Shown here in pieces: positions 18,701-26,825 of a stretch of DNA of 64,000 nucleotides. Within the stretch, counting starts at the first letter, position 1. Each line of letters opens with the position of its first letter. The notes under the pieces are model-generated. The model was given only the letters and a program-made list of their open reading frames with translations. It had not been told where the DNA came from and ran no database searches. A program made the position numbers and the translations under genes. Origin of the DNA: Nisaea denitrificans DSM 18348 (GTDB lineage: Bacteria; Pseudomonadota; Alphaproteobacteria; Thalassobaculales; Thalassobaculaceae); assembly GCF_000426505.1 (NCBI RefSeq), contig NZ_KE384532.1, positions 263,910-327,909 on the forward strand, in the 5' to 3' direction.

Positions 18701-20279
18701 CAAGCTGCGGCACTCGACCGAAGGCGTGACCCTGATTTCGCCGCCGCCGCACCACGATATCTACTCGATCGAGGATCTGGCGCAGCTGATCTACGACCTG
18801 AAGCAGATCAACCCGGATGCGCGTGTTTGCGTGAAGCTGGTGGCTTCTTCCGGTATCGGCACGATTGCCGCCGGCGTCGCCAAGGCGAAGGCGGACACGA
18901 TCCTGATTTCGGGCCATGGCGGCGGCACCGGCGCCAGCCCGCAGACCAGCATAAAATATGCCGGTATTCCATGGGAAATGGGCCTCTCCGAAGTGCATCA
19001 GGTGCTCACCCTGAACCGGCTCCGGCACAAGGTTTCGCTGCGCGTCGATGGTGGTTTCCGGACCGGCCGTGACGTGGTCATCGGCGCCATTCTCGGGGCC
19101 GAGGAATTCGGTATCGGAACGGCTTCGCTGGTCGCGATGGGTTGCATCATGGTGCGCCAGTGCCACAGCAACACCTGCCCGGTCGGGGTCTGCACCCAGG
19201 ATCAGAGCCTGCGCGCCAAGTTCGACGGCACGCCGGAAAAGGTGGTGAACCTGTTCTCCTTCGTTGCCGAGGAAGTACGCGAGATTCTCGCTGAACTCGG
19301 TGTCCGGTCGCTGGAAGAAGTGATCGGCCGGACCGACCTGTTGCATCAGGTCAGCCGCGGCGATCCGTCTCTCGACGATCTCGACCTGAACCCGATCCTG
19401 GTGCGCGCCGATAGCGGCGGGCTGCCGGTGATGAATGCGGTCGAGGGCCGGAACGAGGTGCCGGAGACGCTGGACGCGCAGATGATCAAGGATGCGCAGC
19501 CGGCGCTCGAGGGCGGCGAGAAGATGCAGCTCACCTACAATATCGCCAACACGCTGCGCGCCATCGGCACCAAGCTCAGCTCCCGGATCACCCGGAAATA
19601 CGGCATGTTCGGGCTTCAGCCGGGGCACATCACCGTGCGCCTGCGCGGCTCTGCCGGCCAGTCCCTCGGTGCCTTCGCGGTGCAGGGCCTGAAGCTGGAA
19701 GTGTTCGGCGATGCCAACGACTATGTCGGCAAGGGCCTCTCCGGCGGCACCATCGTCATCCGGCCGATGACGGCGGCGCGCTTTGCCTCGAACGAGAACA
19801 CCATTGTCGGCAACACCGTGCTGTACGGGGCGACTGCGGGGCAGCTCTTCGCTGCCGGGCAGGCGGGTGAACGGTTCGCGGTGCGGAACTCCGGCGCCGA
19901 TGCGGTGGTCGAGGGCTGTGGCTCGAACGGTTGTGAATACATGACCGGCGGTACCGTCGTGCAGCTCGGCCCGGTGGGTGAGAACTTTGCCGCGGGCATG
20001 ACCGGCGGCATGGCCTTCGTCTACGATTCGGACGGCCGCTTCGAGCATAACGTCAATCCCGAGTCGGTGCTCTGGCAGCGGATCGAGACGGATTATTGGG
20101 AAGCGGCCCTGAAGCGTCTGGTGCAGGAGCATGTGGAGCAGACCCAGTCCCGCTTCGCCGAGCGTCTGTTGATCAATTGGGGCCAGGAGATGGGTCATTT
20201 CTGGCAGATTGTGCCGAAGGAAATGGTCGCTCGCCTGCCGCAGCCGCTCAGCTACTCCAGCCGGGAAAAGCGTGCGTGA
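15726..20279 (+). CDS. gltB: glutamate synthase large subunit GltB
   Basis: Large subunit of NADPH-glutamate synthase; hydrolyses glutamine and passes ammonia through a tunnel to the FMN synthase site. The product is 1517 aa, the usual size. A 40-residue propeptide precedes Cys41 (CGVGF), which becomes the N-terminal catalytic cysteine after cleavage. The class II glutamine amidotransferase domain (about 41-440), central domain, FMN/synthase domain (about 850-1240) with the 3Fe-4S cysteines (CIMVRQCHSNTC) and the C-terminal beta-helix GXGXG domain are all present. The frame is open back to 15567 inside gltD, but the start at 15726 follows GAGGGTG. Confidence 0.97.
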   Translation: MKQDNQFPMTGGDAFVADWKANVERLEAAHAYNPADEHENCGVGFVASIDGTPRRDVVEAGIQALKAIWHRGAVDADGKTGDGAGIHLQIPQDFFREHVERAGQAVGDSLIAVGMVFLPRTDLAAQERCRCIVEEEILSRGYKIFGWRQVPVNVDVIGEKANATRPEIEQIMVSGPAGADEIKFERDLYLIRRRIERAALAENITDFYICSLSCRSIIYKGMFLAEQVSEFFPDLLDERFVSNFAIYHQRYSTNTFPAWRAAQPFRVLAHNGEINTLKGCWNWMRSHETRMAADTFGDEIEDIKPVIQDGSSDSAALDAVFELMVRAGRALPMVKSMMIPEAVADGGNLTQELRDLYAYCNAVMEPWDGPAAIAAYGGHWVLGGMDRNGLRPMRYSVTDNGLLIAGSETGMVRIKDKNIIEKGRLDPGQMIAVDLISGKLYHDAELKAHLASSRPFGKWIKQSTKIDKLIKSHHEEKPGLERDDLRRRQVVSGWSLEDMELILQPMADGGKEAIGSMGDDTPLAVLSEKYRGLHHFFRQNFSQVTNPPIDSLRERRVMTLRTRLGNLGNILDETEEQCEHLLLESPVLSNAEFQAMRDYMGDTAEEIDCTFDVSGGESALAEAIDRIQREAEDAVRGGCTHVVLSDKAICATRAAIPMILATGAVHSYLVRQQLRTFTSINVQTGECLDTHYFCVLIGVGATTVNAYLAQEAIADRHARGLFGDKTLSDCVGAYRKAIQDGILKVMSKMGISVLSSYRGGYNFESVGLSRSLVARFFPGMSSRISGLGLPGIQKKALEQHRKAFDETVVTLPIGGLYRFRRQGERHAFDGPMMHTLQHAVATDSYHLYKNYANEIYAQKPINLRDLLGFKPTGEEVALEDVSSITEIRKRLVAPGISLGALSPEAHETLSIAMNRIGAKSDSGEGGEDPARFKPRPNGDNPSSAIKQVASGRFGVTAEYLNNCRELEIKVAQGAKPGEGGQLPGIKVNSMIAKLRHSTEGVTLISPPPHHDIYSIEDLAQLIYDLKQINPDARVCVKLVASSGIGTIAAGVAKAKADTILISGHGGGTGASPQTSIKYAGIPWEMGLSEVHQVLTLNRLRHKVSLRVDGGFRTGRDVVIGAILGAEEFGIGTASLVAMGCIMVRQCHSNTCPVGVCTQDQSLRAKFDGTPEKVVNLFSFVAEEVREILAELGVRSLEEVIGRTDLLHQVSRGDPSLDDLDLNPILVRADSGGLPVMNAVEGRNEVPETLDAQMIKDAQPALEGGEKMQLTYNIANTLRAIGTKLSSRITRKYGMFGLQPGHITVRLRGSAGQSLGAFAVQGLKLEVFGDANDYVGKGLSGGTIVIRPMTAARFASNENTIVGNTVLYGATAGQLFAAGQAGERFAVRNSGADAVVEGCGSNGCEYMTGGTVVQLGPVGENFAAGMTGGMAFVYDSDGRFEHNVNPESVLWQRIETDYWEAALKRLVQEHVEQTQSRFAERLLINWGQEMGHFWQIVPKEMVARLPQPLSYSSREKRA

Positions 20280-20884
20280 GTACGCCAGCCTTCACGCTTT
20301 ATGGTGACCGGCGTTCCGGAAACTGTCTGAAGATCGTCTATGCGGCGGACTGGCTCGGCCTCGGCTACCGGTTTGTCGATGTCGACATCATGACGGGGGA
20401 AAGCCGGACGCCGGAATTCCTGACGGTGAACCCGGCTGGTCAGGTGCCGGCGGTGGATTTCGGCGGTGGTAAAACGCTGGCCCAATCCAACGCAGTGCTG
20501 CTCTATCTGGCGGCGAATACGGCGCTGCTGCCGGAAGACCCGTTCCTGCGGGCCAAGGTGAACGAATGGCTGTTCTGGGAGCAGTACAACCACGAGCCCT
20601 ATGTCGCCGTCTGCCGATTCCACATGGTCTATCAGGGTCGGTCGGCTGACGAGCGCGAAGCCTGGCGGGTGGAGCGGGCCGAGGCGGCGCTGGACCATAT
20701 GGAAGCCCAGCTTGCGGGCAAGAGCTTCCTGGTCGGTGAAGCCTTGTCCGTGGCGGACATATCCTTGCTCGCTTACACGCGGCTGGCGGGAGAGGGCGGT
20801 TTCGACCTGTCCACCCGGCCGAACCTCTCAGCCTGGATAAGCCGCTGCGAGACGGCTCTCGAGCTGAAGCCCGCTGCGGCCTGA
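20276..20884 (+). CDS. glutathione S-transferase family protein
   Basis: A 202-aa protein with a thioredoxin-like N-terminal domain (LYGDRRSGNCLKIVYA, then NPAGQVPAVDF and the glutathione-contacting QSNAVLLYL) and an all-helical C-terminal domain with the conserved ADISLLAY. The GTG at 20276 overlaps the gltB stop (GTGA), so it is translationally coupled to gltB; the open frame extending to 20096 is inside gltB. Activity is likely glutathione conjugation or a related thiol reaction; the physiological link to glutamate synthase is not obvious. Confidence 0.88.
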   Translation: MSTPAFTLYGDRRSGNCLKIVYAADWLGLGYRFVDVDIMTGESRTPEFLTVNPAGQVPAVDFGGGKTLAQSNAVLLYLAANTALLPEDPFLRAKVNEWLFWEQYNHEPYVAVCRFHMVYQGRSADEREAWRVERAEAALDHMEAQLAGKSFLVGEALSVADISLLAYTRLAGEGGFDLSTRPNLSAWISRCETALELKPAAA

Positions 20885-20956
20885 GTTTCTCCCCCGTCGT
20901 TATTCCGACCGGGATGATGGCGTTGGGTGATGTGATGCCGGACGCGCAGAAAACAA

Positions 20957-20990
20957 AATGCCCGGACCGAGGGGGAGCGGTCCGGGCATT
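20957..20990. terminator. bidirectional intrinsic terminator between gst and hsp20
   Basis: AATGCCCGGACCG (20957-20969) and CGGTCCGGGCATT (20978-20990) form a perfect 13-bp stem with an eight-base loop. Read on the minus strand it is followed by TTGTTTTC, which makes it a good terminator for hsp20; on the plus strand it can also end the gltDB-gst transcript. Confidence 0.85.
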
Positions 20991-21022
20991 CTTCATTACG
21001 AGGCCAGAAAAGCGGTGGGGGG

Positions 21023-21490
21023 TTAAGCCGCTTTCTTGCCTTCGATCGCCTTCACAGACGGGCGCACTTCAATTTTGCGCGGTTTCGCCTCTTCGGGGAT
21101 TTCGCGCACGAGGGAGACATGGAGCAGTCCATTCTCCAGATTGGCGCCGGTCACCTTGATGAAATCAGCAAGCTCGAATCGACGCTCGAAGGCGCGTTCG
21201 GCGATGCCGCGATGCAGGAATTCCCGATTCTCACCGTCGTCGGTCTTCTCGACCTTACCGGTGATAATGAGGGAATTCTGGTTCACGGTGACGTCGATAT
21301 CCTGTTCGGCGAATCCGGCGACCGCCATCGAGATCCGGTAGTCGTCATCGCTGACCTTCTCGATATTGTAAGGCGGGTAGGTTGTCTGATTGCCGGCCGC
21401 AGTGGTGCGAAGCGCCGTATCGGCAAGCTGCGCCATGCGGTCGAAACCGACGGAATTACGGAACATCGGGGAAAAATCGATCGTACGCAT
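21023..21490 (-). CDS. small heat shock protein, Hsp20/IbpA family (second copy)
   Basis: Holdase chaperone of 155 aa. It starts with the IbpA-like block MRTIDFSPMFRNSVGFDRM, followed by TYPPYNIEKV and an alpha-crystallin domain (about 45-135, ISMAVAGFAEQ), ending with the basic tail RKIEVRPSVKAIEGKKAA. I choose the ATG at 21490 (GGAAAGG about 11 bases upstream) over the longer frame from 21541. Similar to the 4370-4834 gene in layout but not in its tail, and without a DUF1150 partner. A perfect CTTGAA lies about 140 bases upstream, but no clear -10 follows it. Confidence 0.94.
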   Translation of the reverse strand: MRTIDFSPMFRNSVGFDRMAQLADTALRTTAAGNQTTYPPYNIEKVSDDDYRISMAVAGFAEQDIDVTVNQNSLIITGKVEKTDDGENREFLHRGIAERAFERRFELADFIKVTGANLENGLLHVSLVREIPEEAKPRKIEVRPSVKAIEGKKAA

Positions 21491-21652
21491 AGGGTCCATA
21501 TCCTTTCCAAGCAACATGGTCGTCAATCTGTCACCCGCCATATATCTGGCCGGGTGGCGTTACAGTGACATCGTCCCGAAACTGGCAACGACGCCTGACC
21601 AAAACGTGGGAAAGGGGAAAATCGGATTCAAGAGGTAAAAATACACAAACGA

Positions 21653-21680
21653 AAACGGGCGCCCCGAAGGACGCCCGTTT
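21653..21680 (-). terminator. intrinsic terminator of rpmE
   Basis: AAACGGGCG (21653-21661) and CGCCCGTTT (21672-21680) form a 9-bp stem with a ten-base loop; on the minus strand a T-rich run (TTTTCGTTTG) follows. It lies about 35 bases after the rpmE stop. Confidence 0.85.
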
Positions 21681-21715
21681 CAGTTTCCGCGGGCCGAAGC
21701 CTGCGGCAAATGGTC

Positions 21716-21934
21716 TTAAATGCCGAGGTTGGCGAAGCGCTTGTTGAAGCGAGCAACCTGACCGCCGCTGTCGAGGATCCGGTGCTGGCCAGTCCATGCC
21801 GGATGGGTCAGCGGATCGATTTCGAGCCGAAGCACGTCGCCCTCTTTACCCCAGGTCGACTGGGTCTGGTATTCGGTGCCATCGGTCATCACGACAGTGA
21901 TCGCGTGATATTCGGGATGGATATCAGCCTTCAT
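21716..21934 (-). CDS. rpmE: 50S ribosomal protein L31
   Basis: Large-subunit ribosomal protein, 72 aa. The start at 21934 has GGAG eight or so bases upstream; the frame is open further but not needed. The motif KADIHPEYH and [12 protein letters not shown] match alphaproteobacterial L31, and the protein contains no cysteine, so it is the zinc-independent type. It is divergent from the ABC transporter gene at 22061, with a 126-base gap. Confidence 0.96.
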   Translation of the reverse strand: MKADIHPEYHAITVVMTDGTEYQTQSTWGKEGDVLRLEIDPLTHPAWTGQHRILDSGGQVARFNKRFANLGI

Positions 21935-22060
21935 TTTTCGTACTCCTGCCCCCGAGCGTTGATGGGCGCGGGTATCAATCCGTGAATAAGAGCGCGACGA
22001 TATAAAGGAGACAGGGACCGAGCGCAAGGGCGAAGGGACCTGTTTTTACGGGAATCCGAT

Positions 22061-23851
22061 ATGAGCGAACAGAATAGCCGGCGCAATCTTGGCCCCTTGA
22101 GGGCTTTGATGCCATTCGTCCGGCCCTACCGGTTGCAGGTCGCGGGTGCGGCGGTGGCGCTGATCGTCGCCGCCGTCACCGTGCTGGCCATGGGCAACGG
22201 GCTCCGCCTGCTGGTCGACAAGGGGTTCTCGGCGGGCGATCCGGCGCTGCTGGACCGAGCGGTGATCGTCCTGATGGGGGTGGTGGTTCTGCTGGCCGGC
22301 TCAAGCTATGCGCGGTTCTTTCTCGTCTCCTGGATCGGCGAGCGGGTGGTGGCCGATATCCGCAAGGCGGTTTTCAATCACATGATCTCCCTAAGCCCCG
22401 GCTTCTTCGAGACCACGCGCACGGGCGAGCTTTTGTCTCGTCTTGCGACGGACACCACGCTGGTGCAGACCGTGGTCGGCTCCTCCGTCTCCATCGCCCT
22501 GCGCAACACGCTGTTGTTCGCCGGCGCGCTGGTCATGCTGCTGATCACCAGCGCCAAGCTGTCCGGCTATGTCCTGCTGGTCGTGCCCATTGTGGTGATT
22601 CCGATCATCGTGCTTGGCCGCAAGGTGCGGCGGCTTTCCCGCGATACTCAGGACAGGGTGGCCGATCTCGGCTCCTATGCGGAGGAAACGCTTTACGGCA
22701 TCCGCGCCGTGCAGGCCTTCGCCCATGAGCCGGTGGACCGGGAACGGTTCGGTACCCGGGTCGAGAATGCGCTGAATGCCGCCCTCGGCCGGATCCGGGC
22801 CCGTGCGGCCCTGACCGCCATCGTCATCTCGCTGGTGTTCGGCTCCATCGCCGTCATTCTGTGGATCGGCGGCAGGGATGTTCTGGCCGGACGGATCAGC
22901 GCCGGCGAGCTTTCCGCCTTCGTCTTCTATGCTGCTGTCGTCGCAGGCTCCACGGGAGCCCTCTCAGAGGTCCTTGGCGACCTGCAGCGGGCCGCGGGCG
23001 CCATGGAGCGTCTGATGGGCCTCCTGCAGGCGGAGAGTGACGTCTCCGCGCCAGGCAATCCAGTGCCGCTGACCGATCCGGCAAAGGGGCTCGTCAGCTT
23101 CGAGGGTGTCGATTTCTCATACCCGGCCCGTTCTGATACCCCGTCGCTCAGCGGTTTCACCGCGTCGGTGAAGCCTGGCGAGCGTGTCGCCATCGTTGGG
23201 CCTTCAGGAGCGGGGAAGTCGACTATCTTTCAGCTTCTGCTGCGCTTCTACGATCCGCAGGCGGGGCATATCCGGATTGACGGTGTCGATCTGACCGAAG
23301 CCGACCCGCGCGCCTTTCGCTCCCTGATCGGGATGGTGCCGCAGGAGCCGGTGATCTTCTCCGACAATGCGATGGAGAATATCCGCTACGGCCGCCCCGA
23401 TGCCGCTGATGCCGACGTGATCGCCGCCGCCGAAGCCGCCAATGCGAAAAGCTTCATTGAGGCGCTGCCGGAAGGGTTCCAGACCCATCTCGGCGAAAAA
23501 GGCGTGCGCCTCTCCGGCGGCCAGCGCCAGCGTATCGCCATCGCCCGCGCCATTCTGCGCGATCCGGTCATCCTGCTGCTCGACGAGGCGACCAGCGCGC
23601 TCGACGCCGAGAGCGAGCGGGCCGTGCAGAAGGCGCTCGAAGCCATCATGCCGGGCCGGACGACGCTTGTGATTGCCCATAGGCTTGCGACAGTGCTGAA
23701 GGCCGACCGCATCCTGGTGCTGGAAGACGGCCGCCTGATCGCCGAGGGCAAACATTCCGAGTTGCTGGAAAGCAACCCGCTCTACCGGCACCTCGCCGAG
23801 CTGCAATTCGCGGATTCCGCGGCGGCGGGTATGGCCATTTCGGCGGAGTAG
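22061..23851 (+). CDS. ABC transporter, fused permease and ATPase (MsbA/ABCB-like exporter)
   Basis: A 596-aa half-transporter that presumably works as a dimer. Residues about 20-310 hold six membrane helices of the ABC exporter type; residues about 340-585 hold the nucleotide-binding domain with Walker A GPSGAGKST, signature RLSGGQRQR, and Walker B ILLLDEATSALD. Lipid or hydrophobic compound export is likely, but the substrate is not determined by the sequence. Gene is beside rpmE on the opposite strand, an arrangement I have seen commonly in this class. Ends with AAGMAISAE. Confidence 0.93.
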   Translation: MSEQNSRRNLGPLRALMPFVRPYRLQVAGAAVALIVAAVTVLAMGNGLRLLVDKGFSAGDPALLDRAVIVLMGVVVLLAGSSYARFFLVSWIGERVVADIRKAVFNHMISLSPGFFETTRTGELLSRLATDTTLVQTVVGSSVSIALRNTLLFAGALVMLLITSAKLSGYVLLVVPIVVIPIIVLGRKVRRLSRDTQDRVADLGSYAEETLYGIRAVQAFAHEPVDRERFGTRVENALNAALGRIRARAALTAIVISLVFGSIAVILWIGGRDVLAGRISAGELSAFVFYAAVVAGSTGALSEVLGDLQRAAGAMERLMGLLQAESDVSAPGNPVPLTDPAKGLVSFEGVDFSYPARSDTPSLSGFTASVKPGERVAIVGPSGAGKSTIFQLLLRFYDPQAGHIRIDGVDLTEADPRAFRSLIGMVPQEPVIFSDNAMENIRYGRPDAADADVIAAAEAANAKSFIEALPEGFQTHLGEKGVRLSGGQRQRIAIARAILRDPVILLLDEATSALDAESERAVQKALEAIMPGRTTLVIAHRLATVLKADRILVLEDGRLIAEGKHSELLESNPLYRHLAELQFADSAAAGMAISAE

Positions 23852-23869
23852 GGCGCGACCTCGGCGCTG

Positions 23870-23895
23870 TGGATCCCGATTCAGGTCGGGATCCA
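23870..23895. repeat. perfect palindromic hairpin between convergent genes
   Basis: TGGATCCCGA (23870-23879) and TCGGGATCCA (23886-23895) form a 10-bp perfect stem with a six-base loop in the gap between the ABC transporter and the MotB-like gene. No T-run on either side, so it may be a weak bidirectional terminator or a copy of a dispersed palindromic element. Confidence 0.4.
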
Positions 23896-23961
23896 TGGAT
23901 GGCGGGCGCGGTCGGTGATCGTCTAGGTTTCGGCTCTCCGACCGGGATGATCGTTACAAAT

Positions 23962-25554
23962 CTACCGCTGTGTCAGCTTCATCTCGATCCGGCGGTTCCG
24001 CCTGTTGCCGATCTCGTCCTTGCGCACGTCAATCGGCTGGAATTCGCCGTAGCCGGTGGCTGAGAGTTTGCCGGCCGGGATGCCCTCCGAGATCAGCGTC
24101 TGCACGACCGAGATGGCGCGGGCGGCGGAGAGGTCCCAGTTGTTCTTGAAGCGCTCGTTGAAGATCGGCACCGGGTCCGTGTGACCCTCTACCTGCAGGA
24201 TCCAGTCGATGCCTGTCGGGATCTTGGCGGCGATATCCTTCAGCTCGTCCGCAAACTGGCGGAGCTGGATTTCGCCCGCCGGGCCGATCTGGTCCGAGCC
24301 GCTGTCGAACAGCACTTCGGACTGGAAGACGAAACGGTCGCCGACGATGCGGATGCCCTGCCGGTCGTTCAGCACCTCGCGCAGGCGGCCGAAAAACTCG
24401 GAGCGGAATTTCGCCAGTTCCTGCACCTTGGTGGCGAGCGCCCGGTTCAGCTTGGCGCCGAGATCGACGATCTCGACATTCTGTTCCTTGTTCTTCGCTT
24501 CCAGAGCGTCCATCGCCTCCTGCAGGGCGAGCAGCTGTTGACGCAGGGCCCGCATCTGCCGGTTCAGCAAGGCGACCGCTTCCTGCGCCTTGGAGGATAT
24601 TTCCTTCTCGGCACCGAGCGCGGAGGCGGTATCGTAGAAATCGGCTGTCAGTTCGGACAGCCGGACATCGCGTTCGGCGATTTCCTTCTGCTGCAGCAGG
24701 GTGCGTTCCTCGCTCTCGTTGAGCGCGGCGGTCAGCTCCTTGCTGCGGTCCCGGACCTGGGTCATCTCGGCGACCAGCGCGTCGATCCTCTGCTTGCGTT
24801 CCTCGGCGCTGAGTTCCGCTGTCTCGCGCTCTTGTTCGCTCTGGGCCAAGGTCTTCTGCAGGGCGAGCTTCTGGGAGGCCAGGTCGGCAACCTCTGCTTC
24901 CAGATTCCGGCGGGCCTGTTTCAGGGCGACCAGATCGCGGCGCAGGCTCTCCAGATCCTTCAACTGGGTGGTGATGGTTTCCCGGTCCGCCTGGATGACC
25001 TTGAAGGCATCCTCGAGCCCGGCCGTGACTTCGTCCCGCTCGGCTTTGGCGATCGCCATGTCGTTTTCGACGGAGCGCAGTTTGGCCATCAGGGCATCGC
25101 GTTCGCTGAGGACTTCGGTCAGCCGTTCTTCCAGCCCGGCACGGCCGTTCTCGAGCTCGCTCAGGCGCTGGGTCATGCTTGCCCGGTCGTGCACGGCAGC
25201 GGCCAGCCGATCCTCAAGCTGGTCGCGCTGGGAGACCAGCTGGGTGACCTGTTGGCTCAACGCATCGCGGCGGGAGATGGAGGCCTGCAGCTCGGTCGAG
25301 AGCTGGGCGACATTGAGGCGGAGTTCGGTGTTGGTTTCCCGCTCCAGGTTCAGGAGTTCGGAAAGCTCGGAGATCTGGGCTTCCAGCCGGTGCAGGGCCT
25401 CGTCCCGGCCGGACAGCGCCTGGGTCAGGTAGAATTGCGAGACGATGAACACCATCAGCACGAAGATGATGACCATCAGCAGGGTGGCGAGCGCGTCGAC
25501 GAACCCCGGCCAGATATTGGTTTCGCGCGTCGAGGCGCGGCTGCGGGCGGACAT
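23962..25554 (-). CDS. MotB-like membrane protein with long coiled coil and OmpA domain
   Basis: A 530-aa inner-membrane protein. One membrane helix at about residues 19-43 begins with a conserved-type Asp20 (PGFVDALATLL), as in MotB/ExbD-like stator subunits. Residues about 45-395 are an unusually long Arg/Glu/Leu/Gln-rich coiled coil. Residues about 405-530 form an OmpA peptidoglycan-binding domain (VEGHTDP, WDLSAARA, GYGEFQP). It lies 12 bases after the MotA/ExbB-like gene and looks like its partner. MotB is normally near 300 aa, so the coiled coil makes this protein distinctive. Probably energises some envelope process using the proton gradient; no flagellar genes are near. Confidence 0.85.
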   Translation of the reverse strand: MSARSRASTRETNIWPGFVDALATLLMVIIFVLMVFIVSQFYLTQALSGRDEALHRLEAQISELSELLNLERETNTELRLNVAQLSTELQASISRRDALSQQVTQLVSQRDQLEDRLAAAVHDRASMTQRLSELENGRAGLEERLTEVLSERDALMAKLRSVENDMAIAKAERDEVTAGLEDAFKVIQADRETITTQLKDLESLRRDLVALKQARRNLEAEVADLASQKLALQKTLAQSEQERETAELSAEERKQRIDALVAEMTQVRDRSKELTAALNESEERTLLQQKEIAERDVRLSELTADFYDTASALGAEKEISSKAQEAVALLNRQMRALRQQLLALQEAMDALEAKNKEQNVEIVDLGAKLNRALATKVQELAKFRSEFFGRLREVLNDRQGIRIVGDRFVFQSEVLFDSGSDQIGPAGEIQLRQFADELKDIAAKIPTGIDWILQVEGHTDPVPIFNERFKNNWDLSAARAISVVQTLISEGIPAGKLSATGYGEFQPIDVRKDEIGNRRNRRIEMKLTQR

Positions 25555-25566
25555 GGCCGCGCTCTC

Positions 25567-26703
25567 CTAGCGTTCTTCTTCGGCGAGCGCCGCGATGGTC
25601 CGGGCGACCAAGCGGATCTCCTGGCGGATTTCCTCCACGGTGCGGTTCCGGCCCTCGGAGCTTTCCTCGACCAGACGGGCGACATAAGCTTCGATATTGC
25701 GCAGATGACTGCGCATAAGCTCATCCCGGCCGCTTGTCTGGCCTTCCGCGATCTTTGCCAGCACCGGCCGGATCTCCAGCTGGGCCTCGCCGATCTTCCG
25801 CATCAGGTCCTGATCGCTGCGCATCTGCTCGACCAGGGTGCCGAGCTTCTCGTTCAGGGACATCAGGTTGGTGTTGGCCTGCCGGCGGTCATCCTCGCTG
25901 CGCAGGATGACCCGCTGCAGCTTGTCGAGACTGTCCGCCGTCTGTTCCCACAGCGCGGTCTGGTAGGCGCTGGCGGAATGTTCTCCGTCCGCGAGTACGC
26001 CACCACCGGAGCTGAGCCGGGTCAGGCCCGACAGCCATTCCTCGAGATCGTTGTAAAACCGGTTCTGGGCCTGGCCGAGTTGCAGCTCCATGAAGCCGAG
26101 GACGAGCGAGCCGGCGAGACCGAAGAGGGAGGAGCTGAAGGCAGTCGCCATGCCGTTCAGAGGGGATTCCAGCCCGGTCTTCAGATCGCCGAAGACGCTG
26201 CCGATATCGCCGCTCTCGATACTGAGACTGCCGATTACGGTGCCGACCGCGCCGACTGTTTGCAGCAGGCCCCAGAAGGTGCCGAGCAGGCCGAGGAAGA
26301 TCAGCAGGCCGACGATGTAGCGGGAAATGTCGCGGCTTTCCGCAAGCCGGGAATCGATGCTGTCGAGCAGGGAGCGCAGGGACATGGCGGACAGGCTGAC
26401 CCGGTCGTCCCGGCGTTCGCCCAGCATGGTGGCGACCGGCGCCAGCAGGGCCGGCGCCTGCTGCATGGAGAGGCCGGGCTGACCGGACCGGTAGGATTCG
26501 ATCCAGGCGACTTCCGGCCCGAGCGACATGACCTGCCGGACGACATAGAGGATACCGATGACCAGTGTCGCCAGGATCATGCCGTTCAGCGCGGCATTCG
26601 CCATGAAGGCGTCCAGCAACGCGCCGACCAGAAGCACCGCGACCACGGTGACAAGCGCCAGAAAGATCGCCATCCGGACGAGAAAACGCGTTGGTTTGGT
26701 CAC
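25567..26703 (-). CDS. MotA/TolQ/ExbB-like proton channel protein
   Basis: A 378-aa membrane protein with four hydrophobic segments (about 8-30, 40-58, 129-152 and 186-206), the layout of MotA-type stator subunits; the third and fourth segments contain the GTFWGLLQTV and FSSSLFGLAGS-type stretches typical of the family core. A cytoplasmic tail from about 215 to the end is helical with heptad character. It is the middle gene of a three-gene set (OmpA-like, this, MotB-like) on the minus strand. It is shorter-loop and longer-tailed than standard ExbB, so the closest comparison is a MotA/ZorA-like channel (inference). Confidence 0.82.
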   Translation of the reverse strand: MTKPTRFLVRMAIFLALVTVVAVLLVGALLDAFMANAALNGMILATLVIGILYVVRQVMSLGPEVAWIESYRSGQPGLSMQQAPALLAPVATMLGERRDDRVSLSAMSLRSLLDSIDSRLAESRDISRYIVGLLIFLGLLGTFWGLLQTVGAVGTVIGSLSIESGDIGSVFGDLKTGLESPLNGMATAFSSSLFGLAGSLVLGFMELQLGQAQNRFYNDLEEWLSGLTRLSSGGGVLADGEHSASAYQTALWEQTADSLDKLQRVILRSEDDRRQANTNLMSLNEKLGTLVEQMRSDQDLMRKIGEAQLEIRPVLAKIAEGQTSGRDELMRSHLRNIEAYVARLVEESSEGRNRTVEEIRQEIRLVARTIAALAEEER

Positions 26704-26825
26704 CTGATCGATCCCCTGATTGTGGCCGGCCGCGGCCGCTTAAGCCTTATGCCCGGTAGTCTGTTTGGTTCTATGGACGAGAAATGCGGCAGATTTCCGG
26801 CGATTGATGACACCTGTCGGCGTCC

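Noticed and set aside
17565-20198. 877-aa open frame on the minus strand opposite gltB
   Set aside because: It is fully inside the well-supported gltB gene; high GC and codon bias keep the reverse frame open. No ribosome site or recognisable domain.
21600-21640. Heat-shock promoter for the second hsp20, based on CTTGAA
   Set aside because: The -35 element is good but no acceptable -10 element is found at the right distance.
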